A DNA stretch of 64,000 nt, taken from positions 1-64,000 of the forward strand of contig NZ_NFJC01000005.1 in NCBI RefSeq assembly GCF_002159665.1. The letters are read 5' to 3'. The notes below the pieces were generated by a model. It worked only from the letters and a program-made list of their open reading frames with translations, did no database searches and was not told where the DNA came from. Made by a program: the position numbers and the translations under genes. Source of the stretch: Desulfovibrio sp. An276 (GTDB lineage: Bacteria > Desulfobacterota > Desulfovibrionia > Desulfovibrionales > Desulfovibrionaceae). Positions 33,913 to 44,064 of this stretch are shown in pieces (position 1 is the stretch's first letter; each line of letters opens with the position of its first letter).

Positions 33913-35622
33913 TCAGCTCCTTTCCTGCGAGCCAGGCTCACGCAAAAGCCTCTGAAAGTACGCCCTCATCCCTGCCGAACGTTCCTCTCTTCTGCGCGCA
34001 AGTTCCGGCAATACCTCTTCCTCAAGGCCCTTTGCCAAAGCATTCTTGTCGCCAGTGTTGTCGAGCACAAGGTCGCAGGCAGAAAGCTTCTTGTCCTCGT
34101 CCCACTGCCAGTGCTCAATGGTTTCAATCTTCTCCTCTGACCAGTTCCTGGTTGCAGAAAGTCTTGTCTTTCTGGTGGCAAGGGGAGCTCTGACACCAAG
34201 CGCAAGCGGAGCAGGCTCAAAGGCTCCCTTGTGCCAGCCGCACTCGAAATGGAGCGGGATTTCGGCAACTGCCAATTTCCGTCTTTCCTTCTGACAGCTG
34301 GCAAAAAAGTCGCGTATGTCCCCCAAAACCAGTCTGTGGCACAATTCCTCAACCTCCCTGCGCAAATCGGGAGACCTTGAAAAGGCTGCCATGAGCTCAG
34401 TGCGGTCTACACTTCCGTCTTGGCCCAAAATGTCACTGCCAAGCCTGCGACAAAGCCACTCTGAAACCTCCCCGCCTGCTCTGTAGTAGCCCTGCACAAG
34501 CTCATCCGCACTGATGGTGGGAATGCCCAGGCGTGCAAACATCCGTAAAACAAGACTCTTGCCACTTCCGGGATTGCCAGTGACAACCAGGGTCTGCGTT
34601 GCAAAGGAAAGGCGCTGCAGGCAAGCCAGAAAATCCTCCGGCGGGAAAAGGGTGAAGGAAAGATCCTTGCTCCCAGATGGATGGGGCACTGTCAGGGAAA
34701 AGGCGTGGAGCATGACTCTGGGTGCAAGGGAAGCTATGGGGGTAGGCGCGTAGGTTGCGTCCCCAAGGAGCGGGTGCCCCAGATGTGCCATGTGCACGCG
34801 TATCTGATGGGTGCGGCCGGTATGGATGTGCACTCTGACCAATGATGCGCTCTCGTCACCTGCCACCCACAATCTTTCGAAGGTTGTCCTTGCCTCGCGC
34901 CCGCCCTGGGAGAGGGGCACGCAGGCCATGCGCGTCTTGTGCACAGGGTCCCTTCCTATGCTCATCTCGCAGGAACCTGTCTCGGGCGCCTTGCCTGCCA
35001 CGATGGCAAGGTAGATCTTGCGAACCTGTCTTTGGGCAAAGGCCCTTGTCAAAAAAAGCCTTGCCCTCTCGTTCCTTGCGACAACCAGAAGGCCGCTTGT
35101 CTCCTTGTCGAGACGATGTACTATGCCAGGCCTGAGTCCCCCCATGGCGCCCAGTTCCGGATAGCGGGAATACAGGCGACCTATAAGAGTGTTTGCGGGG
35201 CAGGAGGGGCAGGGGTGAACGGTAAGCCCTGCCTCCTTGGCGCAGACTATAACGTCCGCATCCTCGTGCACTATTTTGACCTCTCCCTCTTCGGGAACAA
35301 GGCCGCTTTCTTCGTTTGCAAGCTCTATCTCGACTGTGTCGCCTGTTTTAAGCTTGGCTGAGGCAGACGTGCAGGTCTTGCCGTTCACAAGGCAAAGCCC
35401 CTTTGCGATAAGCCTCTTTATCCCTTCCCGGGATATGCCGGAACTTGCCTTGGAACAAGCGGCCTCGTCAGTGCAGAGCTCCTCTTCAACATTGTCCTCG
35501 GAGGCCTCCTCCTGGGCTGCTTCCGCCTTTGTGCCGGAATTTTCCAGATTCTGACTCAAAAACTTGTCCAGGCGAACCTTGCTGGCGTTCGGAGGGACAG
35601 TAAGTTGCAGTGTGCGGGACAT
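33913..35622 (-). CDS. Fused 23S rRNA pseudouridine synthase (RluD type) and dephospho-CoA kinase
   Basis: 569 residues with two enzymes. Residues 1-100 form an S4 RNA-binding domain split by an acidic, low-complexity insert (about 30-62). Residues 110-340 are an RluA/RluD pseudouridine synthase with catalytic D172 in HRLDKETSG and RTHQIRVHMAHLGHP. From about 344 a CoaE domain begins: the P-loop GNPGSGKS (348-355 region), FARLGIPTISADELV, EIPLHFECGW, and a C-terminal LDNTGD. The kinase makes the final step of coenzyme A synthesis. The two activities have no obvious metabolic link. Confidence 0.88.
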   Translation of the reverse strand: MSRTLQLTVPPNASKVRLDKFLSQNLENSGTKAEAAQEEASEDNVEEELCTDEAACSKASSGISREGIKRLIAKGLCLVNGKTCTSASAKLKTGDTVEIELANEESGLVPEEGEVKIVHEDADVIVCAKEAGLTVHPCPSCPANTLIGRLYSRYPELGAMGGLRPGIVHRLDKETSGLLVVARNERARLFLTRAFAQRQVRKIYLAIVAGKAPETGSCEMSIGRDPVHKTRMACVPLSQGGREARTTFERLWVAGDESASLVRVHIHTGRTHQIRVHMAHLGHPLLGDATYAPTPIASLAPRVMLHAFSLTVPHPSGSKDLSFTLFPPEDFLACLQRLSFATQTLVVTGNPGSGKSLVLRMFARLGIPTISADELVQGYYRAGGEVSEWLCRRLGSDILGQDGSVDRTELMAAFSRSPDLRREVEELCHRLVLGDIRDFFASCQKERRKLAVAEIPLHFECGWHKGAFEPAPLALGVRAPLATRKTRLSATRNWSEEKIETIEHWQWDEDKKLSACDLVLDNTGDKNALAKGLEEEVLPELARRREERSAGMRAYFQRLLREPGSQERS

Positions 35623-35631
35623 AGTCTCGGC

Positions 35632-36957
35632 CTACCTCGGCGTTCCGCCAAGGACCGTCAGGGTGTGGAAGCGCTCAACTATTGTTTGCCCGCCTGTCAG
35701 GGTGGGGAGCTCCCTGCCAGGGGTCATGCTGGAGAGCACAACGCGGCCTAGGATGAGTCTGTTGTCCTCGCCTGCGGGCTCGTCTACGCGAACCCCCCAG
35801 ATGTCGTGCAATATGACCGGACGGCCCCTGTAGGCACCCACATAGAGGACCACGTGGCCCTTCATGGTCACAAGGCTTGCGAAGGGAACACCCTTTTCGC
35901 GTACAGTGACTTCCTTTTGCCTTGCGTTCATGCCCTGCAGGGATATGCGCTCGCCAGCCCTTGCCTGGGCCTGGGAGTTGCGCGGAAGCCAGATGCCAAA
36001 GGGAGCCATGAGATCCCTTGTCATGGCAGAACAATCCCTCAAGCCGAACATGCCGCCCCAGCCGTACTTTTGTCCAATCATCTGGTTGCCAAGGCGTGCC
36101 ACGTTGGCAGGAGTCATGCGCAGCGGCATGGGTTCGATGCTTCCCGGGGCAAGCACTGCCTGCCGTATGGCTGCCTCGCCGTTTGCCCCCTTTACTGGAA
36201 CCAGAACCATATCGTTGCCTGCCAGGGGCAGGATAACACCGATGTCCGCAGTACGGCTTTCGTCCAGCTGCACGTTTTCGCGCACAATGGCGCCAAGGCT
36301 AGCAGACTTCCACATTGCCATGAAGGGTTCGGAGACAGGAGCCAAATCCTTTGCGTCCACCCAGCCGCAGGCAAGGGGTGTTTCCACGTAGTACCAGCGC
36401 CTGTCCTTGGAAATATGACACAAAAGCACCGGCATGCCTATGGGAAGGCGCGAGTACTGGAAGTAGTCAAAGGGATCCTCGTAGGGATCAGGCGTGGGCT
36501 TTGTGAAGCGGGGCGTGTGCGTTGGCATTTCCCGCAAATCCGTAGTCCGCACCACAATGCCTGGCCTGTTCATATTGGGGTAGGAGGCCATGTTTGCGTT
36601 TTTGCGCATGGTCGCCCACTCCGCGTTCTTCCACTTTTGGGACCCGTTCTTCCAGCCCCTGGCAGTCTTCCTGTTGACCATGAGGGAGGCGTCCCTCTTG
36701 GAGATGGAGGGCTTTTTCATGGACCAGGCTGCGTAGAGAGTGCTTCTGTACTTTGCAAGCGCGTCCGCAGCCTCTGCAGGAGTCAGAATTGGGGAATTTT
36801 GGTCAGCCCCAAGGTAGGCGTTGAGGTCCTGGGGGAAGTTTTCCAGATCGGCTATGTCCTGCCGCCCCTTGTAGACGACAGGCGCCTTGGCGGCGCAGCC
36901 CCACAAAAGGGCAAGACAGAGAACAAGGCAGACATGGCGGAGAAGCTGGCTTGGCAT
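35632..36957 (-). CDS. SH3b-NlpC/P60 lipoprotein, cell-wall peptidase
   Basis: 441 residues. The signal ends in LWGCAAK, a lipobox-like site. The order is an N-terminal helical region, two SH3b-like domains (around VVRTTDLREMP and WVDAKDLAPV), then an NlpC/P60 domain with C309 in FGLRDCSAMTRDLM, the histidine in MKGHVVLYVG and a second polar residue in ILHDIWG. Proteins of this layout are known in Desulfovibrio as gamma-D-Glu-diaminopimelate endopeptidases. It follows the DUF2156 gene by 24 bases and precedes RluD-CoaE by 9. Confidence 0.88.
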   Translation of the reverse strand: MPSQLLRHVCLVLCLALLWGCAAKAPVVYKGRQDIADLENFPQDLNAYLGADQNSPILTPAEAADALAKYRSTLYAAWSMKKPSISKRDASLMVNRKTARGWKNGSQKWKNAEWATMRKNANMASYPNMNRPGIVVRTTDLREMPTHTPRFTKPTPDPYEDPFDYFQYSRLPIGMPVLLCHISKDRRWYYVETPLACGWVDAKDLAPVSEPFMAMWKSASLGAIVRENVQLDESRTADIGVILPLAGNDMVLVPVKGANGEAAIRQAVLAPGSIEPMPLRMTPANVARLGNQMIGQKYGWGGMFGLRDCSAMTRDLMAPFGIWLPRNSQAQARAGERISLQGMNARQKEVTVREKGVPFASLVTMKGHVVLYVGAYRGRPVILHDIWGVRVDEPAGEDNRLILGRVVLSSMTPGRELPTLTGGQTIVERFHTLTVLGGTPR

Positions 36958-36981
36958 GAGAACCTCCCCCGGGGGTGGGGA

Positions 36982-37872
36982 CTAGTTGATGGTCAGGGTG
37001 AACTTGTGCAGAAAGGTTGTCGGATGGTAGCTTTCCTTGGCCATGCGCAGGCCCTCTTCATCAAGGTCCTGGGCGCGGTTTATGAAGGACACATCCTGGC
37101 ATTCGCGCAGGCAGAAGACATTGTTGATGGTCTGGTACACACCGCGAATGTCGTTCAGGCCCTTCTCATAATGCACGCCCATGGTAGCTTCGTCCAGCCT
37201 TTCCGCAAGGGTAAAGGCCACGATATTGTCCTCTATGTAGAGGGAGCCGCCGCAAAGGTTGCGGAATTTGTCGTAGTGGGCAAGAACGCGGTTGATGGCG
37301 TCATTTTCCGCATCCAGGGAAGGAGAGCCTTCGCAGTCGTGCCATTGGCACCAGATGTCCTGCAGGGCAAGGCAGTCCTCCACCATGCGATCGTCCAGGG
37401 GGCGGTAGTCCGGCTCGCCATAGGCCTTGGCGTAGCCGCGCACGTGATTCTTCTTCTTGTGGAAGCGGTTGCCGGAAAGCTTTGCCAGATCTTCCCTTGC
37501 GTAGACGTATTCCCACTGCCCGCGGGCTGGGACACTTGTCACCCTTTCGCCCAATTGTTCGCAAAGCAGGGCTTCGAGCTGTTCGGGAACGCGGATGAAG
37601 GTTGTTCCGGCTTCCAGAACCCCTGCCCAGTCCATCTTTGTCCAGTCTCCCACAGGCGCCCAGAAGGCCAACCCGCAGGGTGCTGTCTGGCGGATCCAGC
37701 ACACATTGTCGTCAAAACACCACTCAAGGCCGTAGTGCTGCTGCCAGCCCCAGAGGTTGACAAGGCTATAGTCAATGGAGCGCTGGGGTGTCCTTTCCCA
37801 ATAGCTGTAGAAGCGCTCTGCCTCATCGAGGGTGACGGGGGCGAAGTCAAGATCAGTGAAGTTGAGACCCAT
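36982..37872 (-). CDS. DUF2156 (phosphatidylglycerol lysyltransferase C-terminal-like) protein
   Basis: 296 residues with a GNAT-like double fold as in the soluble domain of MprF. Visible segments: DYSLVNLWGWQQHYGLEW near the N-terminus, NRFHKKKNHVRGYAK in the middle and VYQTINNVFCLRECQDVSFINRAQDLDEEGLRMAKESYHP near the end, typical for DUF2156. No membrane segment is present, so it is not a full MprF. The ATG at 37872 has a weak ribosome site; the frame is open further upstream without similarity. First gene of the run to ybaK. Confidence 0.8.
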   Translation of the reverse strand: MGLNFTDLDFAPVTLDEAERFYSYWERTPQRSIDYSLVNLWGWQQHYGLEWCFDDNVCWIRQTAPCGLAFWAPVGDWTKMDWAGVLEAGTTFIRVPEQLEALLCEQLGERVTSVPARGQWEYVYAREDLAKLSGNRFHKKKNHVRGYAKAYGEPDYRPLDDRMVEDCLALQDIWCQWHDCEGSPSLDAENDAINRVLAHYDKFRNLCGGSLYIEDNIVAFTLAERLDEATMGVHYEKGLNDIRGVYQTINNVFCLRECQDVSFINRAQDLDEEGLRMAKESYHPTTFLHKFTLTIN

Positions 37873-38081
37873 TATGTTGTGTCCGATACCGCGTGGGCCC
37901 GGAGCTTCCTCCCTATGGTTGGTATTCCTGCCAATGCGCAGGGGAGCCTGACCCTTTGGGGGCAGACTGGCAAAAGATAGATCCTCTCCCGCTTTTGTCA
38001 GGTGAGGAAAAGTGGAAAAGACTTGCCTGATTTTCTTTTTGCCTTGCCTGTATATGCGCCTTCTTGCGGGTATGCTGTCTG

Positions 38082-39461
38082 TCAGGCCTGTTTTTTGTGC
38101 TGCATGTGCGCGCGCATGGTGTGCTTCGTCCATCCTGCCCTGAAAAAGACCCCCAGCATGACAAGGGTCTGCAAAACCTGCGAGATAAGCATGGCAAGAA
38201 AGATGCCGTTGGCATTGCCCCAGAGAACGTGGCCCAAAAGATAGCCTAGGGGCAGCCTCAGTCCCCAGAAGCTTCCTCCAAAGACCATGAGGTTGTAGTG
38301 GGTAGCACCAGCACCTACCATGACACCGCCAAGGACTGTGGAGGCAACGGAAAAGGGCGTGCTCAAAAGATTGTAGAAAAGGTAGGAGACAATGTAGCCT
38401 TGTGTTGCCGCATCCGTGGAAAAGGCCTGGGAGATCTCTTCCCTGAAGGGCCAGATGACAAGGGCCATGAGGCTCATGACAAGGACTGCAGTTCTCAGGA
38501 GCGAGAGGCAGACACGCCTTGCCTCCTTCTCGTTGCCAGCACCAAGGCAGTTTCCCACAAGCACCGAGGCGGACATGTTGAAGGCCATTGCCGGCATGAA
38601 GATAAAGCCCTCTATGCGCAGGCCTGCCGTGAGTCCCGCAAGGGCAGCAACGCACTCGTTTGGCACAGAGGCCACGAGGATGAAGAGCACAAGATAGCCG
38701 GACTGCCAGACAAGGGAGGCAAAGCCCGCTGGGATGGCAACCTTAAGAAGATATGGCAGGCCCTTTTTTAGCCATACAAGGGGCGGAATGTGCCCGCGCC
38801 TAAGGTAGCCATCGCGGTAGAGGATGAAGAGATTGATGCTTGAGCCAAAGATTTGGGCTGCAACCGTGGCCCAGGCAATGCCAAGGTAGCCCCATTGCGG
38901 CAGCCCAAAAAGGCCGAAGCTTGTGCCAAAGCAGACCAGGGCGTGGAAGACAGTCACAAGGGAGGCGACAATGAGGGGCGGGATGACCCTGCGCGTGGCC
39001 CTGAAGATGACGCCCGAGGCCGTGTACATGTACTGGAAGGGAAGGCCCACCATGAAGATGCGCCAGATGGTCTCTGCTACCGGGCGTATGTCCTCGTGTA
39101 TCTGCATAAGTTCCAGGATGTGCCCGGAAAAAAACCACCCCAAAATCCCCATGACAAGACCAAGGGCAAGGCTAAGACCTAAGGTGGTTGTGATGTAGTA
39201 GTTTGCGCGGGTGATTTTGAGAGCGCCCAGGGACTGGCTTACGGCAGCAGTTGCGCCCGAGGTGATGGCAAGGCAGATGACGGAGAGAAAGAGCGTGCAC
39301 TGGTTGGCCATGCCAAGGCCGGCCTGCACGTCTGCGCCAAAGCGCCCGGCTGTCCACACCGGGGTGAGGGTCATGACTGCCATGACGTACATCATGACCA
39401 GCTGGGGCCAGGTCAGACGCCAGATGGCTCTGGGGGATGTAGAGAGATCCGGTTTGTCCAT
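38082..39461 (-). CDS. MATE-family efflux transporter
   Basis: 459 residues and twelve predicted membrane helices in two repeated halves (AIWRLTWPQLVMM near the start; AIPAGFASLVWQSGYLVLF at mid-protein). It would export cationic compounds by sodium or proton antiport. I chose the ATG at 39461 (MDKPDL): the upstream ATG at 39533 falls in the loop of the lysA terminator hairpin and adds 24 residues unlike the family. The substrate is unknown. Confidence 0.88.
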   Translation of the reverse strand: MDKPDLSTSPRAIWRLTWPQLVMMYVMAVMTLTPVWTAGRFGADVQAGLGMANQCTLFLSVICLAITSGATAAVSQSLGALKITRANYYITTTLGLSLALGLVMGILGWFFSGHILELMQIHEDIRPVAETIWRIFMVGLPFQYMYTASGVIFRATRRVIPPLIVASLVTVFHALVCFGTSFGLFGLPQWGYLGIAWATVAAQIFGSSINLFILYRDGYLRRGHIPPLVWLKKGLPYLLKVAIPAGFASLVWQSGYLVLFILVASVPNECVAALAGLTAGLRIEGFIFMPAMAFNMSASVLVGNCLGAGNEKEARRVCLSLLRTAVLVMSLMALVIWPFREEISQAFSTDAATQGYIVSYLFYNLLSTPFSVASTVLGGVMVGAGATHYNLMVFGGSFWGLRLPLGYLLGHVLWGNANGIFLAMLISQVLQTLVMLGVFFRAGWTKHTMRAHMQHKKQA

Positions 39462-39512
39462 AGCGCGAAAACTGCTCTTGGGGCTCTTCCCGGGGCTTTT
39501 GGGAAAAGGCGC

Positions 39513-39549
39513 AAAGTGCCGGACTGGCTCCATGTGAGCTGTCCGGCAC
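39513..39549 (-). terminator. Hairpin terminator of lysA
   Basis: GTGCCGGAC (39516-39524) with GTCCGGCAC (39541-39549), loop of 16 bases, then a short T run on the minus strand. It sits 36 bases after the lysA stop. Confidence 0.65.
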
Positions 39550-39585
39550 GAAAAGATGGATTGGGACCAGGGTCCCGGGAAAGGC

Positions 39586-40848
39586 CTACACGAGGGTTGC
39601 TGTCAGATCGTCCAGGGTCTGGCGGCGGCGGATGAGCCTTGGCTTTCCTTCCAGGGGGATGAGCACTTCAGCCGGAAGACAGCGCGTGTTGTAGCTGGAG
39701 GACATGGCAAATCCGTAGGCGCCTGCATCGAGCACGCCCACAATGTCGTCCTCGTGGATCTCAGGCCAGGTCCTTTCCTTGGCAAGGATGTCGCCGCTCT
39801 CGCAGATGTTGCCCACAAGGGTCTGCACCATTTCCGGACGATTCTCTCCCTCGCCGTAGATTTCCACATCGTGGAAGCTGTCGTACATGGCAGGGCGCAC
39901 AAGGACGTTGAAGCCAAGGTCCGTGCCCACATAGCGCTTGGGACCGTTGTTCTTCACAGCCTCTACGCTGCCAAGGAGAAGTCCGCATTCTGCCACAACG
40001 TAGCGGCCGGGTTCGACAAGGAAGCGTCCTGTGTAGCCTGTCTTTGCAATGAAGGCAGCAAAAAGCTCGTCCAGACGTGCCCCAAGCTCATTGAGATCAA
40101 GGCGCGCTTCGTTCTCGTACTTGTGGTAGGGAATGCCAAAGCCGCCGCCAAAGTCGATGACCTCGAGATTGGCGCGAAGGCTTTCGGGCAGATTTTCCAC
40201 AAAGTTGAGCAAAAAGTCCGCAGCTGCCACGTAGCCGTCGGGCTGCATGAAAAGGGAACCAATGTGCTGTGTTGCTCCTGCCAGGGTGAGGTTGTGGCGA
40301 GCAAGGATTTCGGCCACCTTGTCCGTGTCCTCGGGGCAGACACCAAACTTTGTCTCCTTGCCGGCTGTGATGACCTTCTTGCTGTGGCCTGCGCCAATGC
40401 CTGGATTGAAGCGGACCATGACCTTTCCGCCGGGGTTCAGCCTTCCGTAGAGGTCGAGCTGGGAGAGGGAGTCCACGCTGACGAGCAGATCGTGGGCAAT
40501 GGCATTCTTCATCTCCGCAGGGGAAATGTTGTTGGAGATGTAGAAGATATTGCTCTTGTCAAAGCCAGCCAGAAGGTCCATGTGCAGCTCGCCAGGGCTC
40601 ATGGCGTCAACGGTCAGTCCTTCCTCGCGGATGACGGAGAGAAGGGCAGGGTTGGTATTGGCCTTTGCGGAATAGTTGACCGTAAAGCCCCTTGTCTTGC
40701 ACATGGAGACGAGCTCACGGCATCTCTCGCGCAAAATTTTTTCGCTGTAGACGTAGAGGGGGGTGCCAAATTCCTCGACCAGGGCGCGGGGGGTGCTTTG
40801 GCCAAAGAAGTTGACGGAATCAGTGTAGCTGGAACGGATACCAGGCAT
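39586..40848 (-). CDS. lysA: Diaminopimelate decarboxylase
   Basis: 420 residues; converts meso-diaminopimelate to lysine and CO2. The PLP lysine is K62 in VNYSAKANTNP. Other signatures are HIGSLF, the glycine loop IDFGGGFGIPY, FLVEPGRYVVA and the CESGDILA cysteine region. The ATG at 40848 follows GGAGG; the frame runs upstream but the added residues are not homologous. A good promoter lies 64 bases before the start. Confidence 0.95.
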   Translation of the reverse strand: MPGIRSSYTDSVNFFGQSTPRALVEEFGTPLYVYSEKILRERCRELVSMCKTRGFTVNYSAKANTNPALLSVIREEGLTVDAMSPGELHMDLLAGFDKSNIFYISNNISPAEMKNAIAHDLLVSVDSLSQLDLYGRLNPGGKVMVRFNPGIGAGHSKKVITAGKETKFGVCPEDTDKVAEILARHNLTLAGATQHIGSLFMQPDGYVAAADFLLNFVENLPESLRANLEVIDFGGGFGIPYHKYENEARLDLNELGARLDELFAAFIAKTGYTGRFLVEPGRYVVAECGLLLGSVEAVKNNGPKRYVGTDLGFNVLVRPAMYDSFHDVEIYGEGENRPEMVQTLVGNICESGDILAKERTWPEIHEDDIVGVLDAGAYGFAMSSSYNTRCLPAEVLIPLEGKPRLIRRRQTLDDLTATLV

Positions 40849-40911
40849 TGTCTTGCCTCCGATTTGTTTCGAACTCTGCTGAATATATGAATATTTTCGG
40901 GGGAAGGGCGA

Positions 40912-40941
40912 AAGGTAGATCCTGCACGCGCCCTTTGTCAA
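40912..40941 (-). promoter_or_regulatory. lysA promoter
   Basis: On the minus strand TTGACA (40941-40936), an 18-base spacer and TACCTT (40917-40912). Confidence 0.6.
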
Positions 40942-41226
40942 GAAGCGTTTTTGTCGCGATTTGGCCCTACTGAACCCTGCTTGGCACCTGTCTGTCCCAA
41001 GGATGAGAAAGGAAGGGCAGACTTTCAAAGTGCTCTCCCAGGGGCCATAGTCTTCACCGCCTTTCCTGGCCCTTTTTGCCGCTTTTTTGCGGCCTTTTCC
41101 GGCTCTTGTGAAGCAGGCTCTTTTGCGCTATGAAAATCCTTTCATTTTTGCCTGAAGAGCAGGATACATGCTGCTCAAAACATTTTTGCCAACACATTTT
41201 TCAAGGACGCATTTCGAGGAGAGGCT
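40942..41226. other. Divergent intergenic region between lysA and the SlyD-like gene
   Basis: No gene supported. It contains GCCGC-TTTTTT-GCGGC followed by CTTTT (about 41079-41098) and a short palindrome ATGAAA-ATCC-TTTCAT (about 41129-41144) that may relate to control of the downstream gene. Confidence 0.35.
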
Positions 41227-41655
41227 ATGCCCATAGAAAATGGCGATACCGTCAAGGTTCATTACACTGGCACCCTTACGGACGGCCAGCAGTTCGATTC
41301 TTCGCGCACCCCTGGCCGCGAGCCTTTGGAATTCACCGTGGGCAAGGGCGAGATGATCCCCGGCTTCGAGCAGGCAGTCAAAGGACACGAGGTGGGGGAC
41401 CGATTCTCCGTGACCATACCCTGCGAGCAGGCCTACGGTACTGTGGACGAGAAGCTCCTCTTTACAGTCGAGCGCGCCCAGGTGCCGGCCAGCATTCCCG
41501 CCACTGTGGGCACCCGTGTTGCACTCTCCAATGAACACGGCACCATGTATGCCGTCATTTCCGAAGTGACGGACACGGAAGTGACTCTTGACGCGAACCA
41601 CGAGCTTGCCGGCAAGGATCTCGTGTTCGACATCGAGATCGTCTCCGTTCGCTAG
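41227..41655 (+). CDS. FKBP-type peptidyl-prolyl isomerase, SlyD-like
   Basis: 142 residues. The isomerase core has DTVKVHYTGTLTDGQQFDSS, EFTVGKGEMIPGFEQAVKGHEVGDR and a short insert-in-flap domain (residues about 72-120), the SlyD architecture. The C-terminal metal-binding histidine tail of E. coli SlyD is absent. It acts as a cytoplasmic folding helper. The start follows GAGGAGAGG. Confidence 0.9.
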   Translation: MPIENGDTVKVHYTGTLTDGQQFDSSRTPGREPLEFTVGKGEMIPGFEQAVKGHEVGDRFSVTIPCEQAYGTVDEKLLFTVERAQVPASIPATVGTRVALSNEHGTMYAVISEVTDTEVTLDANHELAGKDLVFDIEIVSVR

Positions 41656-41736
41656 AGACACGTTCGTCAGGATTCCGTTCGCCAGGAACAGGTCAATTTT
41701 TCGGGCGGACAGCCCGGGGCTCTTCAAGGAGTGTTC

Positions 41737-43929
41737 ATGAGCAAGTCAAGCGCACGTCAGAGCGCCATACAGGCCATCACGACGTACAATCCCGAGGAAG
41801 ACGGATTCAACTTCCGCAATGTGAAGCCTACGGAAATCTTTGCCTGCAATGTCTTCAACGACAAGGTCATGCGCGAGCGTCTGCCCAAATCCGTGTACCG
41901 CTCCCTGACCAAGACAATACGCTACGGCGAGGCCCTGGATCCGGCCATTGCCGACACTGTGGCAGCCGTGATGAAGGACTGGGCCATAGAGCACGGCGCA
42001 ACCCACTACACCCATATCTTCTACCCCCTCACAGGCCAGACTGCAGAAAAGCACGACAGTTTCCTGAGCCCCGACGGGCACGGCGGCGTTATTGCGGAAT
42101 TTTCCGGCTCCATGCTCATCCGCGGCGAGGCGGACGGCTCCTCCTTCCCCTCCGGTGGCCTTCGCTCCACCTTCGAGGCCAGGGGCTACACTGCCTGGGA
42201 CGTCACAAGTCCTGCCTATTTGCAGGAAAATCCCAACTGCATTGTCCTGTGCATTCCAACCATGTTCCTTTCCTGGACAGGTGTTGTGCTGGACAAGAAG
42301 ACCCCCATGCTGCGCTCGGGACAGGCCCTGAACCGCGAGGCAAAGAGGGTGCTCGACCTCTTTGGGGTGAAGACCGATCTGCCCATCGTAAGCTACGCAG
42401 GCCTTGAGCAGGAATACTTTCTTATCGACAACAACTACAACTTTGCCCGCCAGGATCTGCTCATCGGCGGCCGCACCCTTTTCGGTGCGCGTCCTGCCAA
42501 GGGCCAGGAATTCAGCGACCAGTACTTTGGCGTCATCCCCCAGCGCGTGCTCTCCTTCATGATGGAGGTTGAGCGCGAGCTCTACAAGCTGGGTGTGCCT
42601 GTCATCACAAGGCACAACGAGGTGGCTCCGAGCCAGTACGAAATCGCCCCCATGTACGAGCAGGCCAACGTGGCCGTTGATCACAACCACATGATCATGG
42701 CTGCCCTGCGCAATGTGGCAAAGCACCATGGCTTGAAGTGCCTTTTGCACGAAAAGCCCTTCTCCTGCATCAACGGTTCAGGCAAGCACCTGAACTACAG
42801 CGTTGGCAGTGCAGAGCTTGGTTCCCTCTTCAATCCCGGCGACACACCCCACGAAAACGCAAAGTTCCTGGTGTTCTGCTCTGCTCTCATCCGGGCAGTG
42901 CACAAGTACGGCGGCCTCTTGCGCGCGACAGTGGCCTCTGCCAGCAACGACCATCGCCTTGGCGCAAACGAGGCCCCGCCGGCCATCATGTCCATCTTCC
43001 TTGGCGACGAACTCACCCAGGTGCTCGAAGCCTTCCGCGCAGGCCATCTGGAGCACGCTGAGTCCGGCAAGAAGAAGGGCAGCATGGACATTGGCGTGGA
43101 CACCCTGCCTCCCCTGCCCAGGGACCCGGGCGATCGCAATCGCACAAGCCCCATTGCCTTTGTGGGCAACCGCTTCGAATTCAGGGCCCTTGGTTCCAGC
43201 CAGTCCGCTGCGGATTCCATCACTGCCCTGAACGCCATCATGGCAGACTCCCTCGCCTACGCCGCAGACTGGCTTGAAAGGGAGATGGCAAGTGGCGTGA
43301 CCCTGAAGGACGCCATCCAGAGCTTCATCACCCACGTGATGGAAGAGCACAGCGCAGTCATCTTCAACGGCGACGGCTACTCAGAGATCTGGCACAAGGA
43401 AGCAGAGCGCAGGGGCCTTCCCAACCTCCACAACACGCCCGAGGCCATTCCTGTCCTGCAGGACCCCGAGGTGGTGGAACTCTACGAGCGCCTCGGCATC
43501 ATGAACCCTGCAGAAATCAGGGCCAGGGTCGAGATCTATTTGGGCCAGTACTGCAAGACCCTGCGCACCGAGGCAACACTCACAGTGCGCATGTCCCGCC
43601 AGAGCATCTTCCCTGCTGCCCTGAACTACCAAAAGCTCCTTGCCGAGACCTGCGTGGCCTTAAAGGCCATGGGACGCGAGTTCAAAACCACCACCCTTGA
43701 TGTGGTGACGGACGGCATCCGCGCCCTGCAGGAGAAAACCAACGAGCTTGAGGCAAGGATGGAGGCCATAGAGGGCGAAACCAACCTTGAGAGCCGCTCC
43801 AAACGCTATTGCGAGGAAGTGCTCCCCGTCATGAACGAGGTGCGCGCCGTGGCGGACAGGCTTGAGTGCGTTATTCCCGAAGACATGTGGACACTGCCCA
43901 CCTATCAGGAAATGCTTTTCAACAAATAA
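41737..43929 (+). CDS. glnN: Type III glutamine synthetase
   Basis: 730 residues, the length of GSIII (GlnN) and much longer than GSI. Family segments include [60 protein letters not shown] and [11 protein letters not shown]. It makes glutamine from glutamate and ammonia. GSIII is not adenylylated, which agrees with the PII protein here lacking the uridylylation tyrosine. The ATG at 41737 follows AAGGAG; an in-frame GTG six bases earlier is too close to it. Confidence 0.95.
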   Translation: MSKSSARQSAIQAITTYNPEEDGFNFRNVKPTEIFACNVFNDKVMRERLPKSVYRSLTKTIRYGEALDPAIADTVAAVMKDWAIEHGATHYTHIFYPLTGQTAEKHDSFLSPDGHGGVIAEFSGSMLIRGEADGSSFPSGGLRSTFEARGYTAWDVTSPAYLQENPNCIVLCIPTMFLSWTGVVLDKKTPMLRSGQALNREAKRVLDLFGVKTDLPIVSYAGLEQEYFLIDNNYNFARQDLLIGGRTLFGARPAKGQEFSDQYFGVIPQRVLSFMMEVERELYKLGVPVITRHNEVAPSQYEIAPMYEQANVAVDHNHMIMAALRNVAKHHGLKCLLHEKPFSCINGSGKHLNYSVGSAELGSLFNPGDTPHENAKFLVFCSALIRAVHKYGGLLRATVASASNDHRLGANEAPPAIMSIFLGDELTQVLEAFRAGHLEHAESGKKKGSMDIGVDTLPPLPRDPGDRNRTSPIAFVGNRFEFRALGSSQSAADSITALNAIMADSLAYAADWLEREMASGVTLKDAIQSFITHVMEEHSAVIFNGDGYSEIWHKEAERRGLPNLHNTPEAIPVLQDPEVVELYERLGIMNPAEIRARVEIYLGQYCKTLRTEATLTVRMSRQSIFPAALNYQKLLAETCVALKAMGREFKTTTLDVVTDGIRALQEKTNELEARMEAIEGETNLESRSKRYCEEVLPVMNEVRAVADRLECVIPEDMWTLPTYQEMLFNK

Positions 43930-43939
43930 CACCCTATCC

Positions 43940-43968
43940 GGCTGCCCGGGAACCCCGGGCAGCCTTTT
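43940..43968 (+). terminator. Terminator of glnN
   Basis: Perfect 11-bp stem GGCTGCCCGGG (43940-43950) with CCCGGGCAGCC (43954-43964), then TTTT. Confidence 0.92.
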
Positions 43969-44064
43969 GCACGAAGGGGCTGGACCACAGTCCCAGAGAT
44001 ACAGGCAGCCCGTGGCTGCAGGGGCCCCAGGGTCCCCAAAAGAAATAGCAGGAGTATTCCTTCC

